From assembly GCA_030715195.1 (NCBI GenBank), contig JAUYVI010000005.1, forward strand, positions 124,001 through 188,000: a stretch of DNA of 64,000 nucleotides. Reading direction: 5' to 3'. Source of the DNA: Dongia sedimenti (GTDB lineage: Bacteria; Pseudomonadota; Alphaproteobacteria; Dongiales; Dongiaceae). Below are positions 20,835 through 29,078 of this stretch, piece after piece. A model generated the notes under the pieces. It saw only the letters and a list, made by a program, of their open reading frames with translations, made no database searches and had not been told where the DNA came from. The number at the start of each line of letters is the position of its first letter. Within the stretch, counting starts at the first letter, position 1. Made by a program: the position numbers and the translations under genes.

Positions 20835-21668
20835 CTACGGCGCCGCCTGGGCCAGCGCGCCCAGCATCTCGTAGCAGAGCACGGCCTCGCCGCGATCCGG
20901 GTTGTAGAAGGCGCGGGGCTCGCCGCACTGGGTGAGCAGGGCGGTCACCGCGCGCGGCATGGCGAGCGTCGCGTTGAAGTCGTCGGTCAGCAGCTGGAAC
21001 AGGCCGTTCTCGCGCACCGCGTCGGCGATCGCCTGGTCGGCTTCGTCGAAGGTGGGCGCGAAGGCGAGGCGCAGCATCGGCTCGTCTTCGGCTGGCGCAC
21101 CCTCCGGCGCGGCCCGGATCGGGGCCGGCGCCCCGGGCGACTTGCGATAGGAGTCGAGCCAGCCGCTCCACTGCTTGCGCGCCTCGAGATAGCGCGCGAC
21201 GCAGGCACCGCGTTCCTGCGACCCGAGCCCGATATGGTCGGCGAGCGGCGCGCTCACCTCGGGGTCGGCGCCATAGGCGAGGCAGGCCAGCGCGTGCCGG
21301 CGCGCGGCGTCGAAGCCGGGCGGTGCGGCGCTGCCGGGCGTCTTCTTCTCGATGCTGAGCCACGCATTGAGCCAGGCCAGGATCGCCTGCAGCGCGACCG
21401 AGCCGGATTCATCCTCCGCCTTCTCGCGCGCCAGCACGATGGCGCCGGCATCGAGGGTCGCTTCCGCGCTATCCGCCCCGGTGATTTCAGGCGGCGCGAA
21501 GGCCGCGAGCACGGTGCGCTCGAACAGGAAGACCGAGGCGCCGACGAAATAGTCGCCGGCCAGCCGTTGGCGGTCGGAGAGCGGATCCGCCGCAGCGGCG
21601 GCCCCGCTCAGCAGCAGCGTGGTGACGCAACCAACCAGCCGCGCGTTATTCCGCCTGCTTCTCGGCAT
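20835..21668 (-). CDS. DUF4344-family exported protein lacking the metalloprotease motif
   Basis: About 277 residues with a signal peptide (NNARLVGCVTTLLLSGAAAAADP). It is a paralogue of the gene upstream: both share DYFVGxxxFxFxRT/H, a long helical middle, LACLAYGADPE / IVCLVYGSDPD, and the C-terminal CGEPRAFYNPDRGEAVLCYEML. Where the partner has the zinc-binding HELGH, this protein has FERTVLAAF, and the downstream acidic ligand is also missing, so it cannot be a metallopeptidase of that kind. The four cysteines matching the partner are kept, which suggests a folded secreted protein. ATG 21668 overlaps the partner's 3' end by 23 bp; an earlier ATG at 21737 would add residues with no signal character. 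Confidence 0.75.
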   Translation of the reverse strand: MPRSRRNNARLVGCVTTLLLSGAAAAADPLSDRQRLAGDYFVGASVFLFERTVLAAFAPPEITGADSAEATLDAGAIVLAREKAEDESGSVALQAILAWLNAWLSIEKKTPGSAAPPGFDAARRHALACLAYGADPEVSAPLADHIGLGSQERGACVARYLEARKQWSGWLDSYRKSPGAPAPIRAAPEGAPAEDEPMLRLAFAPTFDEADQAIADAVRENGLFQLLTDDFNATLAMPRAVTALLTQCGEPRAFYNPDRGEAVLCYEMLGALAQAAP

Positions 21669-22503
21669 CGGCCATGAAGGTGGCGAGCCATTCGTAGCAC
21701 ATGGTGATCTCGCTGGTCTCCGGATCGTAGTAGGCATTCTCCTCGCCGCAATCGCGGGCCACCACCTTGATCTGCGCGGGCAGAATCATGTTCTGATTCA
21801 TGCTTTCGATCAGCCCCTCGAAGACCTGCTGCTCGGCGACGTAATGCGCGATCTCCCGGGTCTCCTCGCTCTGCGCCGGCTCGACTTCGAGGGTGAAGGA
21901 CCTGTTGTCGGCCGGCGCGGGCTGCTCTTCCGTGACCCAGACGCCGTCCATCACGCTGTTCCAGCTGGCGGCGGCCGAATAAAAGTCGTTCGGGCAGCGC
22001 TCGGCGCGGTCGGCCGGCAGGTCCCATTCCGCGACCAGGTTCTTGTAGCTGTCCGGATCGCTGCCATAGACCAGGCAGACGATGTTGGCGTAGCGCTGCA
22101 GGTCGAGGCTGTGCTCGTCCCAATAGTCGGACTCCTCCGCCTCGCCGTCGCGCTTCTTCCAGGAATCCAGCCAGCCCAAGGCTGCGGTCAGAACCGGCTC
22201 GCCGCCGACGGAATCGGTCCCGGCATCCATCAGCATCAGCGTCGCGAGCTGGTCGGCGGCATCTTCTTCGCGGCCCAGCACCGGCAGGTCGAGCTTGTGA
22301 ATGAGGCCGTGTCCAAGCTCGTGGTAGAAAACGAACAGCAGGTTGCCGACGAAATAGTCGGTGACCGGATCGCTCTCTTCCTCCGTCGCCGCATCGGATT
22401 GCGCGAAAGCGGTTCCGATCGAAGCGGCCACGACCAGCGCCGGCAGGAACCGGCTCAGCCTCCGCATCAGGCGGCACGCATTAACTATGACGGGTCGTTC
22501 CAT
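21646..22503 (-). CDS. DUF4344 putative secreted metallopeptidase
   Basis: 285 residues. A signal peptide (RRLSRFLPALVVAASIGTAFAQ, cleavage near residue 35) is followed by a DUF4344 domain. The zinc motif is HELGH (residues 61-65), and the third ligand probably lies in REEDAAD (78-84). Cysteines near 115, 140, 230 and 255 match the paralogue and are likely disulfide-bonded. The start is ATG 22501-22503, with gaggggagc eight bases upstream; a GTG upstream and an ATG at 22467 are weaker. It is divergent from the first EEP gene (119 bp between starts). Substrate unknown. Confidence 0.82.
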   Translation of the reverse strand: MERPVIVNACRLMRRLSRFLPALVVAASIGTAFAQSDAATEEESDPVTDYFVGNLLFVFYHELGHGLIHKLDLPVLGREEDAADQLATLMLMDAGTDSVGGEPVLTAALGWLDSWKKRDGEAEESDYWDEHSLDLQRYANIVCLVYGSDPDSYKNLVAEWDLPADRAERCPNDFYSAAASWNSVMDGVWVTEEQPAPADNRSFTLEVEPAQSEETREIAHYVAEQQVFEGLIESMNQNMILPAQIKVVARDCGEENAYYDPETSEITMCYEWLATFMADAEKQAE

Positions 22504-22622
22504 CGCGCTCGCTCCCCTCACCGCGCCGAAAAACTTGCGCCTCCCCCAAGAGCCGATAGATTGCCGCCGATCGAAGCCGGCGGCTAGACGGGATTTGCGC
22601 GCGGCCCAGGGAACGGAGATCC

Positions 22623-23606
22623 ATGCGCTTCCGCCGGCGTCCGCGCCGCAACACTCCAGCGTCCACCTGGCGCCGCGTCGTCGCGGTGTTGCTCGTCCTG
22701 GCGCTGCTCGGCGTGCTGGCGGCGACCGTGGCGCCGCTGTTTCACGGAGCCTGGCCGCTGCTTGGCCTGTTTCAGCATTTCTCGGTGCAGCTCGGCGCGG
22801 CCGCGCTGCTGCTGCTGGTCGTCGCGCTGGCGTTCCGGATGTGGCGCGAGGCGGCGCTCGCGGTCCTGTTGACGCTCTTGCACGGCATCCGGCTCGAGCC
22901 TTTCCTGCCCTATCCGGAGCCCGCCGCGCTCGTGGCCGGTTCGCCGCTGAAAGTCCTCTCGCTCAATCTCTGGTACGAGAACGAGGACCACATGCGGACC
23001 GTCCAGGCCTTGCTCGAAAGCGGCGCCGACGTGATCGCGACGGTCGAGACCACGGCGGAATGGCGCGACAGCCTGCAGGATCTGGCATCCGTCTACCCCT
23101 ATCGGATCGATTGCGTGGGCAAGGCATTCCGCTGCGGCGTGGCGTTGTTTTCCAAGCTGCCGTTCCAGGCGAGTTTCGCGGGCCGGATCGACGGCGCGCT
23201 GCCGACCATCGCCCAGGTCACCATCGACTGGCAGGGCGAACCCCTCACCATCGCGGCACTGCAGCTGATCAATCCGCTGATCGGGATCGAGGAGGATTTC
23301 CAGGCGCAGCAGGCCGAGGTCGCGACCGATTACTTCGCCAAGCTGCCGGGCGATCTCGTCGTCATGGGCGATTTCAACAGCACGCCGTGGAGCCGCTTGC
23401 AGAAGGAGTTTCGCGCCAGGACCGGGCTGGACAATCGCGGGCGACTCGCCTTCACTTGGCCGAGCTGGGCGCCGGGGATCTTCCGCCTGCCGATCGACCA
23501 GATTTTCGTCAGAGGCGGGATCGTCGCCCGCAATGTCCGGCCGGGCGCGCCGGAAGGCTCCGACCATCTGCCCATCCTGGGCGACATCTATCGAAAGGCG
23601 CGGTAG
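22623..23606 (+). CDS. Membrane-anchored EEP-family protein, paralogue 1 (catalytic His replaced)
   Basis: 327 residues. A basic start and two or three hydrophobic helices (about 18-90) anchor the protein; an endonuclease/exonuclease/phosphatase domain (about 108-325) follows. Conserved parts are LSLNLWYEN (N115), ATVETTAEW (E142), MGDFNSTPWS (D250, N252), LPIDQIF and GSDHLPIL. In the other three genes the catalytic histidine sits in a HxxWP-type segment; here it is LQLINP, so Q214 replaces His. This member may be inactive or changed in function. C164 and C171 form a C-X6-C pair shared by all four paralogues. It starts 119 bp from the divergent DUF4344 gene and ends 7 bp before paralogue 2. 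No substrate is known. Confidence 0.82.
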   Translation: MRFRRRPRRNTPASTWRRVVAVLLVLALLGVLAATVAPLFHGAWPLLGLFQHFSVQLGAAALLLLVVALAFRMWREAALAVLLTLLHGIRLEPFLPYPEPAALVAGSPLKVLSLNLWYENEDHMRTVQALLESGADVIATVETTAEWRDSLQDLASVYPYRIDCVGKAFRCGVALFSKLPFQASFAGRIDGALPTIAQVTIDWQGEPLTIAALQLINPLIGIEEDFQAQQAEVATDYFAKLPGDLVVMGDFNSTPWSRLQKEFRARTGLDNRGRLAFTWPSWAPGIFRLPIDQIFVRGGIVARNVRPGAPEGSDHLPILGDIYRKAR

Positions 23607-23613
23607 CGACGGC

Positions 23614-24684
23614 ATGCGACGGCGGTTCGGATCGAGAGGATTTGCGGGCGGGGATCTCTCGCCCGCGCAGCGCATTCTCGCGGCGGTCTTCTATCCGGTG
23701 AAGCTGGCGGTGCAGCTCGGCCTGATCGGCATCGCCGCGGCCAGCATCGCGCCGCTGCTGGCCGATGCCTTCCCGCCGCTGGCGACTTTCGAATCCTTCC
23801 GCCTGCATATGGCGATGGCGAGCCTGCCGCTGGCCGTGCTGGCGCTCGCCTTCCGGCCGCTCGGCCTCGCGGCGCTCGGCCTGCTCGCCTTCGCCTGGAA
23901 CATCGTCACGGTCTGGCCTTACTTGCCGATGCCGGATGGCGCGGTCGCCGAAGCGCAGGCCGGCCCGCGCCTGAAAGTCGTCTCGGCCAATCTCTGGTAT
24001 CGCAATGACGGCTATGACGCGGCGATCCACTATCTCGAATCGACCGACGCCGATGTGATCGCCCTCATCGAGGTGACGCCGCAATGGCTGACCGCGCTGC
24101 AGCCGCTCGATGCGAAGTATCCCTATCGCATCGACTGCATGCAGAGCACGCCGCCTTGCGAGATGCTGCTGATGTCGAAGCATCCGTTCCAGCGCGCCTA
24201 TGCCGGGCGGATCGAGGGACGCTCGCCGACGGTTGCCTGGGGCGAGATCGCCTTCGGCGGCCGGGTCGTCACCGTGGCGGCGACGCATCTCGCCTGGCCT
24301 TTGCGTGCCTCGGCGGACCGCGACCGCATGATCGCCGGCGGCGCGCTGCAGCCGGCGCTCGCCGGCGCCTATCCGCTGGTGCAGAGCGAGCAAGCCGCCA
24401 ATCTCGCGCAGTATCTCAGAGGGCTTGGTCCCGATCTGGTGCTGATGGGCGATTTCAACGGCGTGCCCTGGAGCCGCACGCAGGTCGCTTTGCGCGCGGC
24501 CACCGGCCTGGAGAATGCCGGGCCGATGGTGCCGACCTGGCCGAGCTGGCAACCGTTCTGGATCCGCCTGCCGATCGACCAGATCATGACCCGCGGCGCA
24601 CTCACGCGGCTCAGCTTCCGGCACGGCTTCTACATCGGTTCTGACCATCTGCCGGTTGAAGCGGAGATCGGGTTCGGGCCATAA
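23614..24684 (+). CDS. Membrane-anchored EEP-family protein, paralogue 2
   Basis: 356 residues, the longest of the four. Hydrophobic helices (about 25-110) are followed by the EEP domain, with VVSANLWYRND, IALIEVTPQW, AATHLAWPL (catalytic His kept), MGDFNGVPWS, LPIDQIM and GSDHLPVEAEI. The cysteine pair is C-X6-C in IDCMQSTPPC. An insertion near residues 235-275 (ADRDRMIAGGALQPALAG) is absent from paralogue 1 and shorter in the others. The start is ATG 23614, eight bases past the paralogue-1 stop; the frame is open upstream into that gene but the sequence there has no family character. Family members cleave phosphodiesters in nucleic acids or lipids; the target here is unknown. Confidence 0.84.
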   Translation: MRRRFGSRGFAGGDLSPAQRILAAVFYPVKLAVQLGLIGIAAASIAPLLADAFPPLATFESFRLHMAMASLPLAVLALAFRPLGLAALGLLAFAWNIVTVWPYLPMPDGAVAEAQAGPRLKVVSANLWYRNDGYDAAIHYLESTDADVIALIEVTPQWLTALQPLDAKYPYRIDCMQSTPPCEMLLMSKHPFQRAYAGRIEGRSPTVAWGEIAFGGRVVTVAATHLAWPLRASADRDRMIAGGALQPALAGAYPLVQSEQAANLAQYLRGLGPDLVLMGDFNGVPWSRTQVALRAATGLENAGPMVPTWPSWQPFWIRLPIDQIMTRGALTRLSFRHGFYIGSDHLPVEAEIGFGP

Positions 24685-24720
24685 CTCTCCCTTGACGAAT
24701 TCATCGGGGAAAGTCGGGCT

Positions 24721-25731
24721 TTGCTCCTCCTGCGCTTCTGTCTCTTTTGCGCGATCGTGCTCACGCTCGCGCCGCTTATCGCCTTCATCGATGCCCGGAC
24801 CGCGGCGTTTCAGGCCATTGCGCTGCATCTCGCAGCGCTCAGCGCGCTGCTGGCGGTGCCGCTGCTGATCTATCGCCGCCGGTTGTGGGCCATCGCCGGC
24901 ATGCTGGCGGCGCTCTGGAACATCGCGCTGGCTTGGCCTTCGATCGCCGCCAATGTGACGGCGGCGTTCGCCGATCAGCCCAAGGGCCGGGCGCTCAAGG
25001 TGATCAGCTTCAATCTCTCCTACGACAATCCGGGTTTCGGCAAGACCGTGGATTTCCTGGCCAAGAGCGGCGCGGACGTGATCGGCCTCTCCGAGGTGAC
25101 GCCCGAAGCGAAGGCCGCGCTCGGCAAGCTCAAGGAGATCTATCCCCACAGCATCGACTGCATCGGCCAGGACCGGTTCTGCGAGCTGATGCTGCTGTCG
25201 AAAAAGCCGCTGCGCTATTCCTTCGCCGGCAAGATCGGGCCGAAGCTGACCTACATCGCCAGCGCCGATCTCGACTGGCAGGGCAGCGCGGTCAGCGTCG
25301 CGGTGGCGCATATCGTGCTGCCCTTCGTGAAGCCCGACTGGGAGCCGCTGCAGACCTGGATTGCCGCCGACGACCCGTCGCCGCTGCTGCCGAAGACGCC
25401 GGTGCTCTGGCAGTCGATGCAGATGGCGGTGCTGGCCGGCTATGCGCGCAGCCTCGGCCGCGACCAGATCGTCATGGGCGACTTCAACAGCGCGCCATGG
25501 AGCGATGTGCAGACCGCATTTCGCGCCGCGACCTGGCTCGACAATCGCGGGCCTCTGGTCCCGACCTGGCCGGCCCAGCTCCCGCCGCCGCTGCGGGTGC
25601 CGATCGATTCCGTCTTCGTCGGCGGCGGGCTCAGCCTGCGCGATGTCCATGCCGGTCCGGATCTCGGTTCCGATCACCTGCCGGTCATCGCCGAGATCGG
25701 CTCGAAGCGCGTGATCGCCGAGGCGGAGTGA
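24721..25731 (+). CDS. Membrane-anchored EEP-family protein, paralogue 3
   Basis: 336 residues. TTG start at 24721 with ggggaaa upstream; the sequence MLLLRFCLFCAIVLTLAPL begins the first membrane helix at once. Further helices lie to about residue 85. The EEP domain has VISFNLSYDN, IGLSEVTPEA, VAHIVLPF (catalytic His), MGDFNSAPWS, VPIDSVFVGG and GSDHLPVIAEI. The cysteine pair is C-X6-C in IDCIGQDRFC. Where the others have LPIDQ, this one has VPIDS. It lies 36 bp after paralogue 2 in the same direction. Function as for its paralogues is unknown. Confidence 0.84.
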   Translation: MLLLRFCLFCAIVLTLAPLIAFIDARTAAFQAIALHLAALSALLAVPLLIYRRRLWAIAGMLAALWNIALAWPSIAANVTAAFADQPKGRALKVISFNLSYDNPGFGKTVDFLAKSGADVIGLSEVTPEAKAALGKLKEIYPHSIDCIGQDRFCELMLLSKKPLRYSFAGKIGPKLTYIASADLDWQGSAVSVAVAHIVLPFVKPDWEPLQTWIAADDPSPLLPKTPVLWQSMQMAVLAGYARSLGRDQIVMGDFNSAPWSDVQTAFRAATWLDNRGPLVPTWPAQLPPPLRVPIDSVFVGGGLSLRDVHAGPDLGSDHLPVIAEIGSKRVIAEAE

Positions 25732-25814
25732 AAACGCCCTAGGCCCGCCGCGCCGCTGCCACGCTCGCGCCACAGTGGTCGTGAAACTGGCCGCAAGAAC
25801 TGCGGGGGGCCGAA

Positions 25815-26846
25815 ATGCCATCGTTCTGGGAAAATCGCGCGCGCTATTTTCATGCTCTCGCCCGGTTGACGGCGATCGGCTTGTGGATGTCCGTGCTCTT
25901 GCTGCTCGGCGCCGCGATCCTCCCCTGGCTGGCCGGCCTGCCCTGGCCGCAGTCCAGCCGCGCCTGGCTGACCGTGATCGAGAACCTCCGGCTGCCGATC
26001 GCCGCCGCGGCTCTTATCATCGCCGTCACCAGCCTGGTGCTGCGCCGCGGACGGCTAGTGGTCGCCGCCAGCTTTGCGATCGCGCTCTGCGGCGTTCCGG
26101 TCGTGGCGAGCATCCAGGGGCAGCCGCCGGTCGCCGCAGAGACGCCGACCTTGAAAGTCGTCACCTTCAATATCTGGACCCGCAATCGCCAGTTCGACCG
26201 GATCCTGGCCTACCTGCGGGAAGAGCAGCCCGACATCGTCTTCCTCGAGGAGCTGAAGGAGAAGCACAAGCAGGTCTTCGCCAGCCTGTCGGATCTCTAT
26301 CCGACGCAGGTCACCTGCCATGAGAGCACGACCAACTGCGAGACCATGCTGCTCAGCCGGTTTCCGGCCCGGAGGCAGCACGCCGGCCGCATCGACGGCG
26401 CCTTGCCATCGACCGCGCTGGCCGAGCTCGACGTAGATGGCCGAACCCTCACCGCCATCGCAGTCCATGTGGTCTGGCCGTTCCCGTTCCGCGGCCAGGA
26501 CGCGCAGCGCCAGCAGGTGCTGCATCTGGCGCAATCGCTGCAAGCGGTCGAAGGGCCGCTCCTGATCGGCGGGGACTTCAACGGCGGTGCCTGGGTTCGC
26601 AACCAACGGGATCTCCGGGAGCTGACAGGGCTCAGCGGCGAGCCCGGGTTTCATCCGACCTGGCCAGCCTTGCCGATCCATGGAATCGAAGCGCCGCAAT
26701 GGCTGCGGCTGCCGATCGATCACCTGTTCAGCCGTGGCGGCCCGGTCATTATCGCGGCCGAACTCGGTCCGGAGCTGGGCTCGGATCATTTGCCGCTGAT
26801 GGCTAGGGTCGCCTGGCCGCCTGCAACGAGGGCATCGCCGCGGTAG
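25815..26846 (+). CDS. Membrane-anchored EEP-family protein, paralogue 4
   Basis: 343 residues and the most divergent of the four. Hydrophobic helices (about 20-45, 57-73 and 78-97) precede an EEP domain with VVTFNIWTRN, IVFLEELKEK, AVHVVWPF (catalytic His), GGDFNGGAWV, LPIDHLF and GSDHLPLMA. The cysteine pair is C-X6-C in VTCHESTTNC. ATG 25815 has a run of six G just upstream. It is 83 bp past paralogue 3, in the same direction, and is the last of the array. Nothing in the flanks names a substrate. Confidence 0.83.
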   Translation: MPSFWENRARYFHALARLTAIGLWMSVLLLLGAAILPWLAGLPWPQSSRAWLTVIENLRLPIAAAALIIAVTSLVLRRGRLVVAASFAIALCGVPVVASIQGQPPVAAETPTLKVVTFNIWTRNRQFDRILAYLREEQPDIVFLEELKEKHKQVFASLSDLYPTQVTCHESTTNCETMLLSRFPARRQHAGRIDGALPSTALAELDVDGRTLTAIAVHVVWPFPFRGQDAQRQQVLHLAQSLQAVEGPLLIGGDFNGGAWVRNQRDLRELTGLSGEPGFHPTWPALPIHGIEAPQWLRLPIDHLFSRGGPVIIAAELGPELGSDHLPLMARVAWPPATRASPR

Positions 26847-26966
26847 CGTCTCTTTACCATTGCGTACGGGGCATTCCTCCCACTCGCTAAAACCGCGCGC
26901 CCAGGCTTGCCGGACAGCGACACGGCCTCTAGTCTCCGCCGGCCCTATTTGGAGATTGGAAGGACG

Positions 26967-28553
26967 ATGTCTGACGACCGCACCTATGCCCAAGCCGCGC
27001 GCGCCTGGCCGTTCGAGGAAGCGAGGAAACTCGTCGAACGCTACAAGGACGGCGCGCCGAAAAAGGGCTATGTGCTGTTCGAGACCGGCTACGGCCCCTC
27101 GGGCCTGCCGCATATCGGCACCTTCGGCGAGGTCGTGCGCACGACCATGGTGCGCCAGGCCTTTCAGCGCCTCTCCGACATCCCGACCAAGCTGTTCGCC
27201 TTCTCGGACGACATGGACGGCTTGCGCAAGGTGCCGACCAACGTCCCGAACCAGGAGATGCTGGCGAAGTATATCGGCATGCCGCTGACCAAGGTGCCGG
27301 ATCCCTTCGGCACCCATGAGAGCTTCGGCCATCACAACAACGCGATGCTGCGCGGCTTCCTGGACGGCTTCGGCTTCGACTACGAGTTCGTTTCCTCGAC
27401 CGACTGCTATCACTCCGGCCGGTTCGACGAGGGGCTGCTCAACGTCCTTCGGAACTACGACAAGATCCAGGAGATCATGCTGGCCAGCCTGCGCGAGGAG
27501 CGGGCACTCACCTATTCGCCGTTCCTCCCGGTCTCGCAGAAGACCGGCAAGGTGCTGATGACCAAGGTGGTGAAGACCGACCCGGCCGCCGGCACCATCG
27601 TCTATGAGGAAGAGGATGGCAGTCTGGTGGAGACGCTGGTCACCGGCGGTCGCTGCAAGCTGCAATGGAAGCCGGACTGGGGCATGCGCTGGCACGTGCT
27701 CGGCGTCGATTACGAAATGTCGGGCAAGGACCTCATCCCCTCGGTTGATCTCGGCAACAAGATCTGCCGCGTGCTCGGCTCCAAGCCGCCGGAGGGCTTC
27801 AACTACGAGCTCTTCCTCGACGACAAGGGCCAGAAGATCTCGAAGTCCAAGGGCAACGGCCTCTCGGTCGAGGAATGGCTGACCTACGCGCCGCCCGAGA
27901 GCCTGGCGCTGTTCATGTATTCCAAGCCCCGCGCGGCCAAGCGGCTCTATTTCGACGTGATCCCGCGCGCGGTCGATGACTACCTGACCTTCGTCGAGAA
28001 GTTCCCGGCGGAAGCGCCGGCGCAGCAGCTGGAGAACCCGGCCTGGCACATCCACAACGGCAAGCCGCCGCGGCCGGGCGCGACGCTCTCCTATGGCATC
28101 CTTCTGAACCTCGCTTCGGTCTGCAATGCCGAGGAGAAGTCGACGCTCTGGGGTTTCATCAGCCGCTACCTGCCGGAGGCGACGCCGGCGACGGCACCCT
28201 TCCTCGACAAGCTGGTCGGCTACGCGATCAACTACTATCGCGACCATGTGAAGCCACAGAAGCGCTATCGCGCGCCGGATGCGACCGAACGCGCCGCGCT
28301 CGACGAGCTGCTGCGCTATCTGGACAGCGCGCCGGCCGATGCCACCGCCGAGGATCTGCAGAACGAGGTCTACGAGATCGGCAAACGCCATCCCTTCCCG
28401 GAGCTGAAGGCCTGGTTCAAGGCGCTCTACGAGGTGCTGCTCGGCCAGGACCAGGGCCCGCGCATGGGCTCCTTCATCGCGCTCTACGGCCGCAAGGAGA
28501 CCGCCGACCTGATCCGCAAGGTGCTGAACGGCGAAAGCCTCAGCGCGGCTTAG
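26967..28553 (+). CDS. lysS: Lysine--tRNA ligase, class I
   Basis: 528 residues. Charges tRNA-Lys with lysine. This is the class I (archaeal-type) enzyme, built on a Rossmann fold: the HIGH-like motif is GPSGLPHIG (residues 43-51) and the KMSKS-like motif is KISKSKG (about 290-296). None of the class II motifs is present. Class I LysRS is normal in many alphaproteobacteria, so this is not evidence of recent transfer. The start is ATG 26967 with ggaaggacg upstream; the frame is open 20 codons earlier without a ribosome binding site. It is convergent with a small exported protein gene. Confidence 0.95.
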   Translation: MSDDRTYAQAARAWPFEEARKLVERYKDGAPKKGYVLFETGYGPSGLPHIGTFGEVVRTTMVRQAFQRLSDIPTKLFAFSDDMDGLRKVPTNVPNQEMLAKYIGMPLTKVPDPFGTHESFGHHNNAMLRGFLDGFGFDYEFVSSTDCYHSGRFDEGLLNVLRNYDKIQEIMLASLREERALTYSPFLPVSQKTGKVLMTKVVKTDPAAGTIVYEEEDGSLVETLVTGGRCKLQWKPDWGMRWHVLGVDYEMSGKDLIPSVDLGNKICRVLGSKPPEGFNYELFLDDKGQKISKSKGNGLSVEEWLTYAPPESLALFMYSKPRAAKRLYFDVIPRAVDDYLTFVEKFPAEAPAQQLENPAWHIHNGKPPRPGATLSYGILLNLASVCNAEEKSTLWGFISRYLPEATPATAPFLDKLVGYAINYYRDHVKPQKRYRAPDATERAALDELLRYLDSAPADATAEDLQNEVYEIGKRHPFPELKAWFKALYEVLLGQDQGPRMGSFIALYGRKETADLIRKVLNGESLSAA

Positions 28554-28555
28554 TC

Positions 28556-28936
28556 TTACGGCTCCAACTGCGGCCTGCAGCCTTCGACGATGCGGCTCAT
28601 CATCTGCACGGTCTTGTCGCTGGCCTGGCCGCGGCCGATCTTTTCGATCTCGGCCGGATCGACATTGCTCTGCATCGCCTCGGCGACGCAGCCGCAATAG
28701 GCGCCGATCTTCGCCTCGGTCGCATCGTCCATCACCAGGTCGCCGCCGCCATTGGCGTGCCGTGCCGCCTTCATGCAGTCGTTGCGGAAGGACTGCAGCG
28801 CCGCCGCCCAGGGCGAGGGTGGCGCGGCGATGCGGAACTGGGTCAGGTAGACCACGGCCAGCACCAGCACGAGCACGACCAAGGCGGTCGAAGTCTGGCG
28901 CCGGCTGGCGGTCGGCAGGGTGAAACGCTTCGGCAT
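28556..28936 (-). CDS. Hypothetical exported/membrane-anchored protein with four cysteines
   Basis: 126 residues. A basic N-terminus and one hydrophobic helix (about 18-35) are followed by a small domain. Its cysteines are at C54, C81, C83 and C120, with the local pattern YCGCVAEAM, suggesting two disulfides in the periplasm. The character matches many short alphaproteobacterial exported proteins, but I do not recognise the family. It is convergent with lysS, 2 bp apart. A 142-bp gap separates its start from pmbA. Confidence 0.65.
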   Translation of the reverse strand: MPKRFTLPTASRRQTSTALVVLVLVLAVVYLTQFRIAAPPSPWAAALQSFRNDCMKAARHANGGGDLVMDDATEAKIGAYCGCVAEAMQSNVDPAEIEKIGRGQASDKTVQMMSRIVEGCRPQLEP

Positions 28937-29078
28937 GGCCCGGCATCATAAGGTTCGATTCCAGCCGGGGGAATGCGCCCGGGGAAGCATACCGGGGAAA
29001 CCCTGGGCCCCTTGCCTTTTGCCCCCGGCTGACCCAACTTGACGCCCAATCCTGCCCATTTCCCGACGAAAGCCCCTC

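Noticed and set aside
23509..25821. 770-codon minus-strand frame opposite the EEP array
   Set aside because: Same reason: antisense to genes with clear domains, and no recognisable domain of its own.
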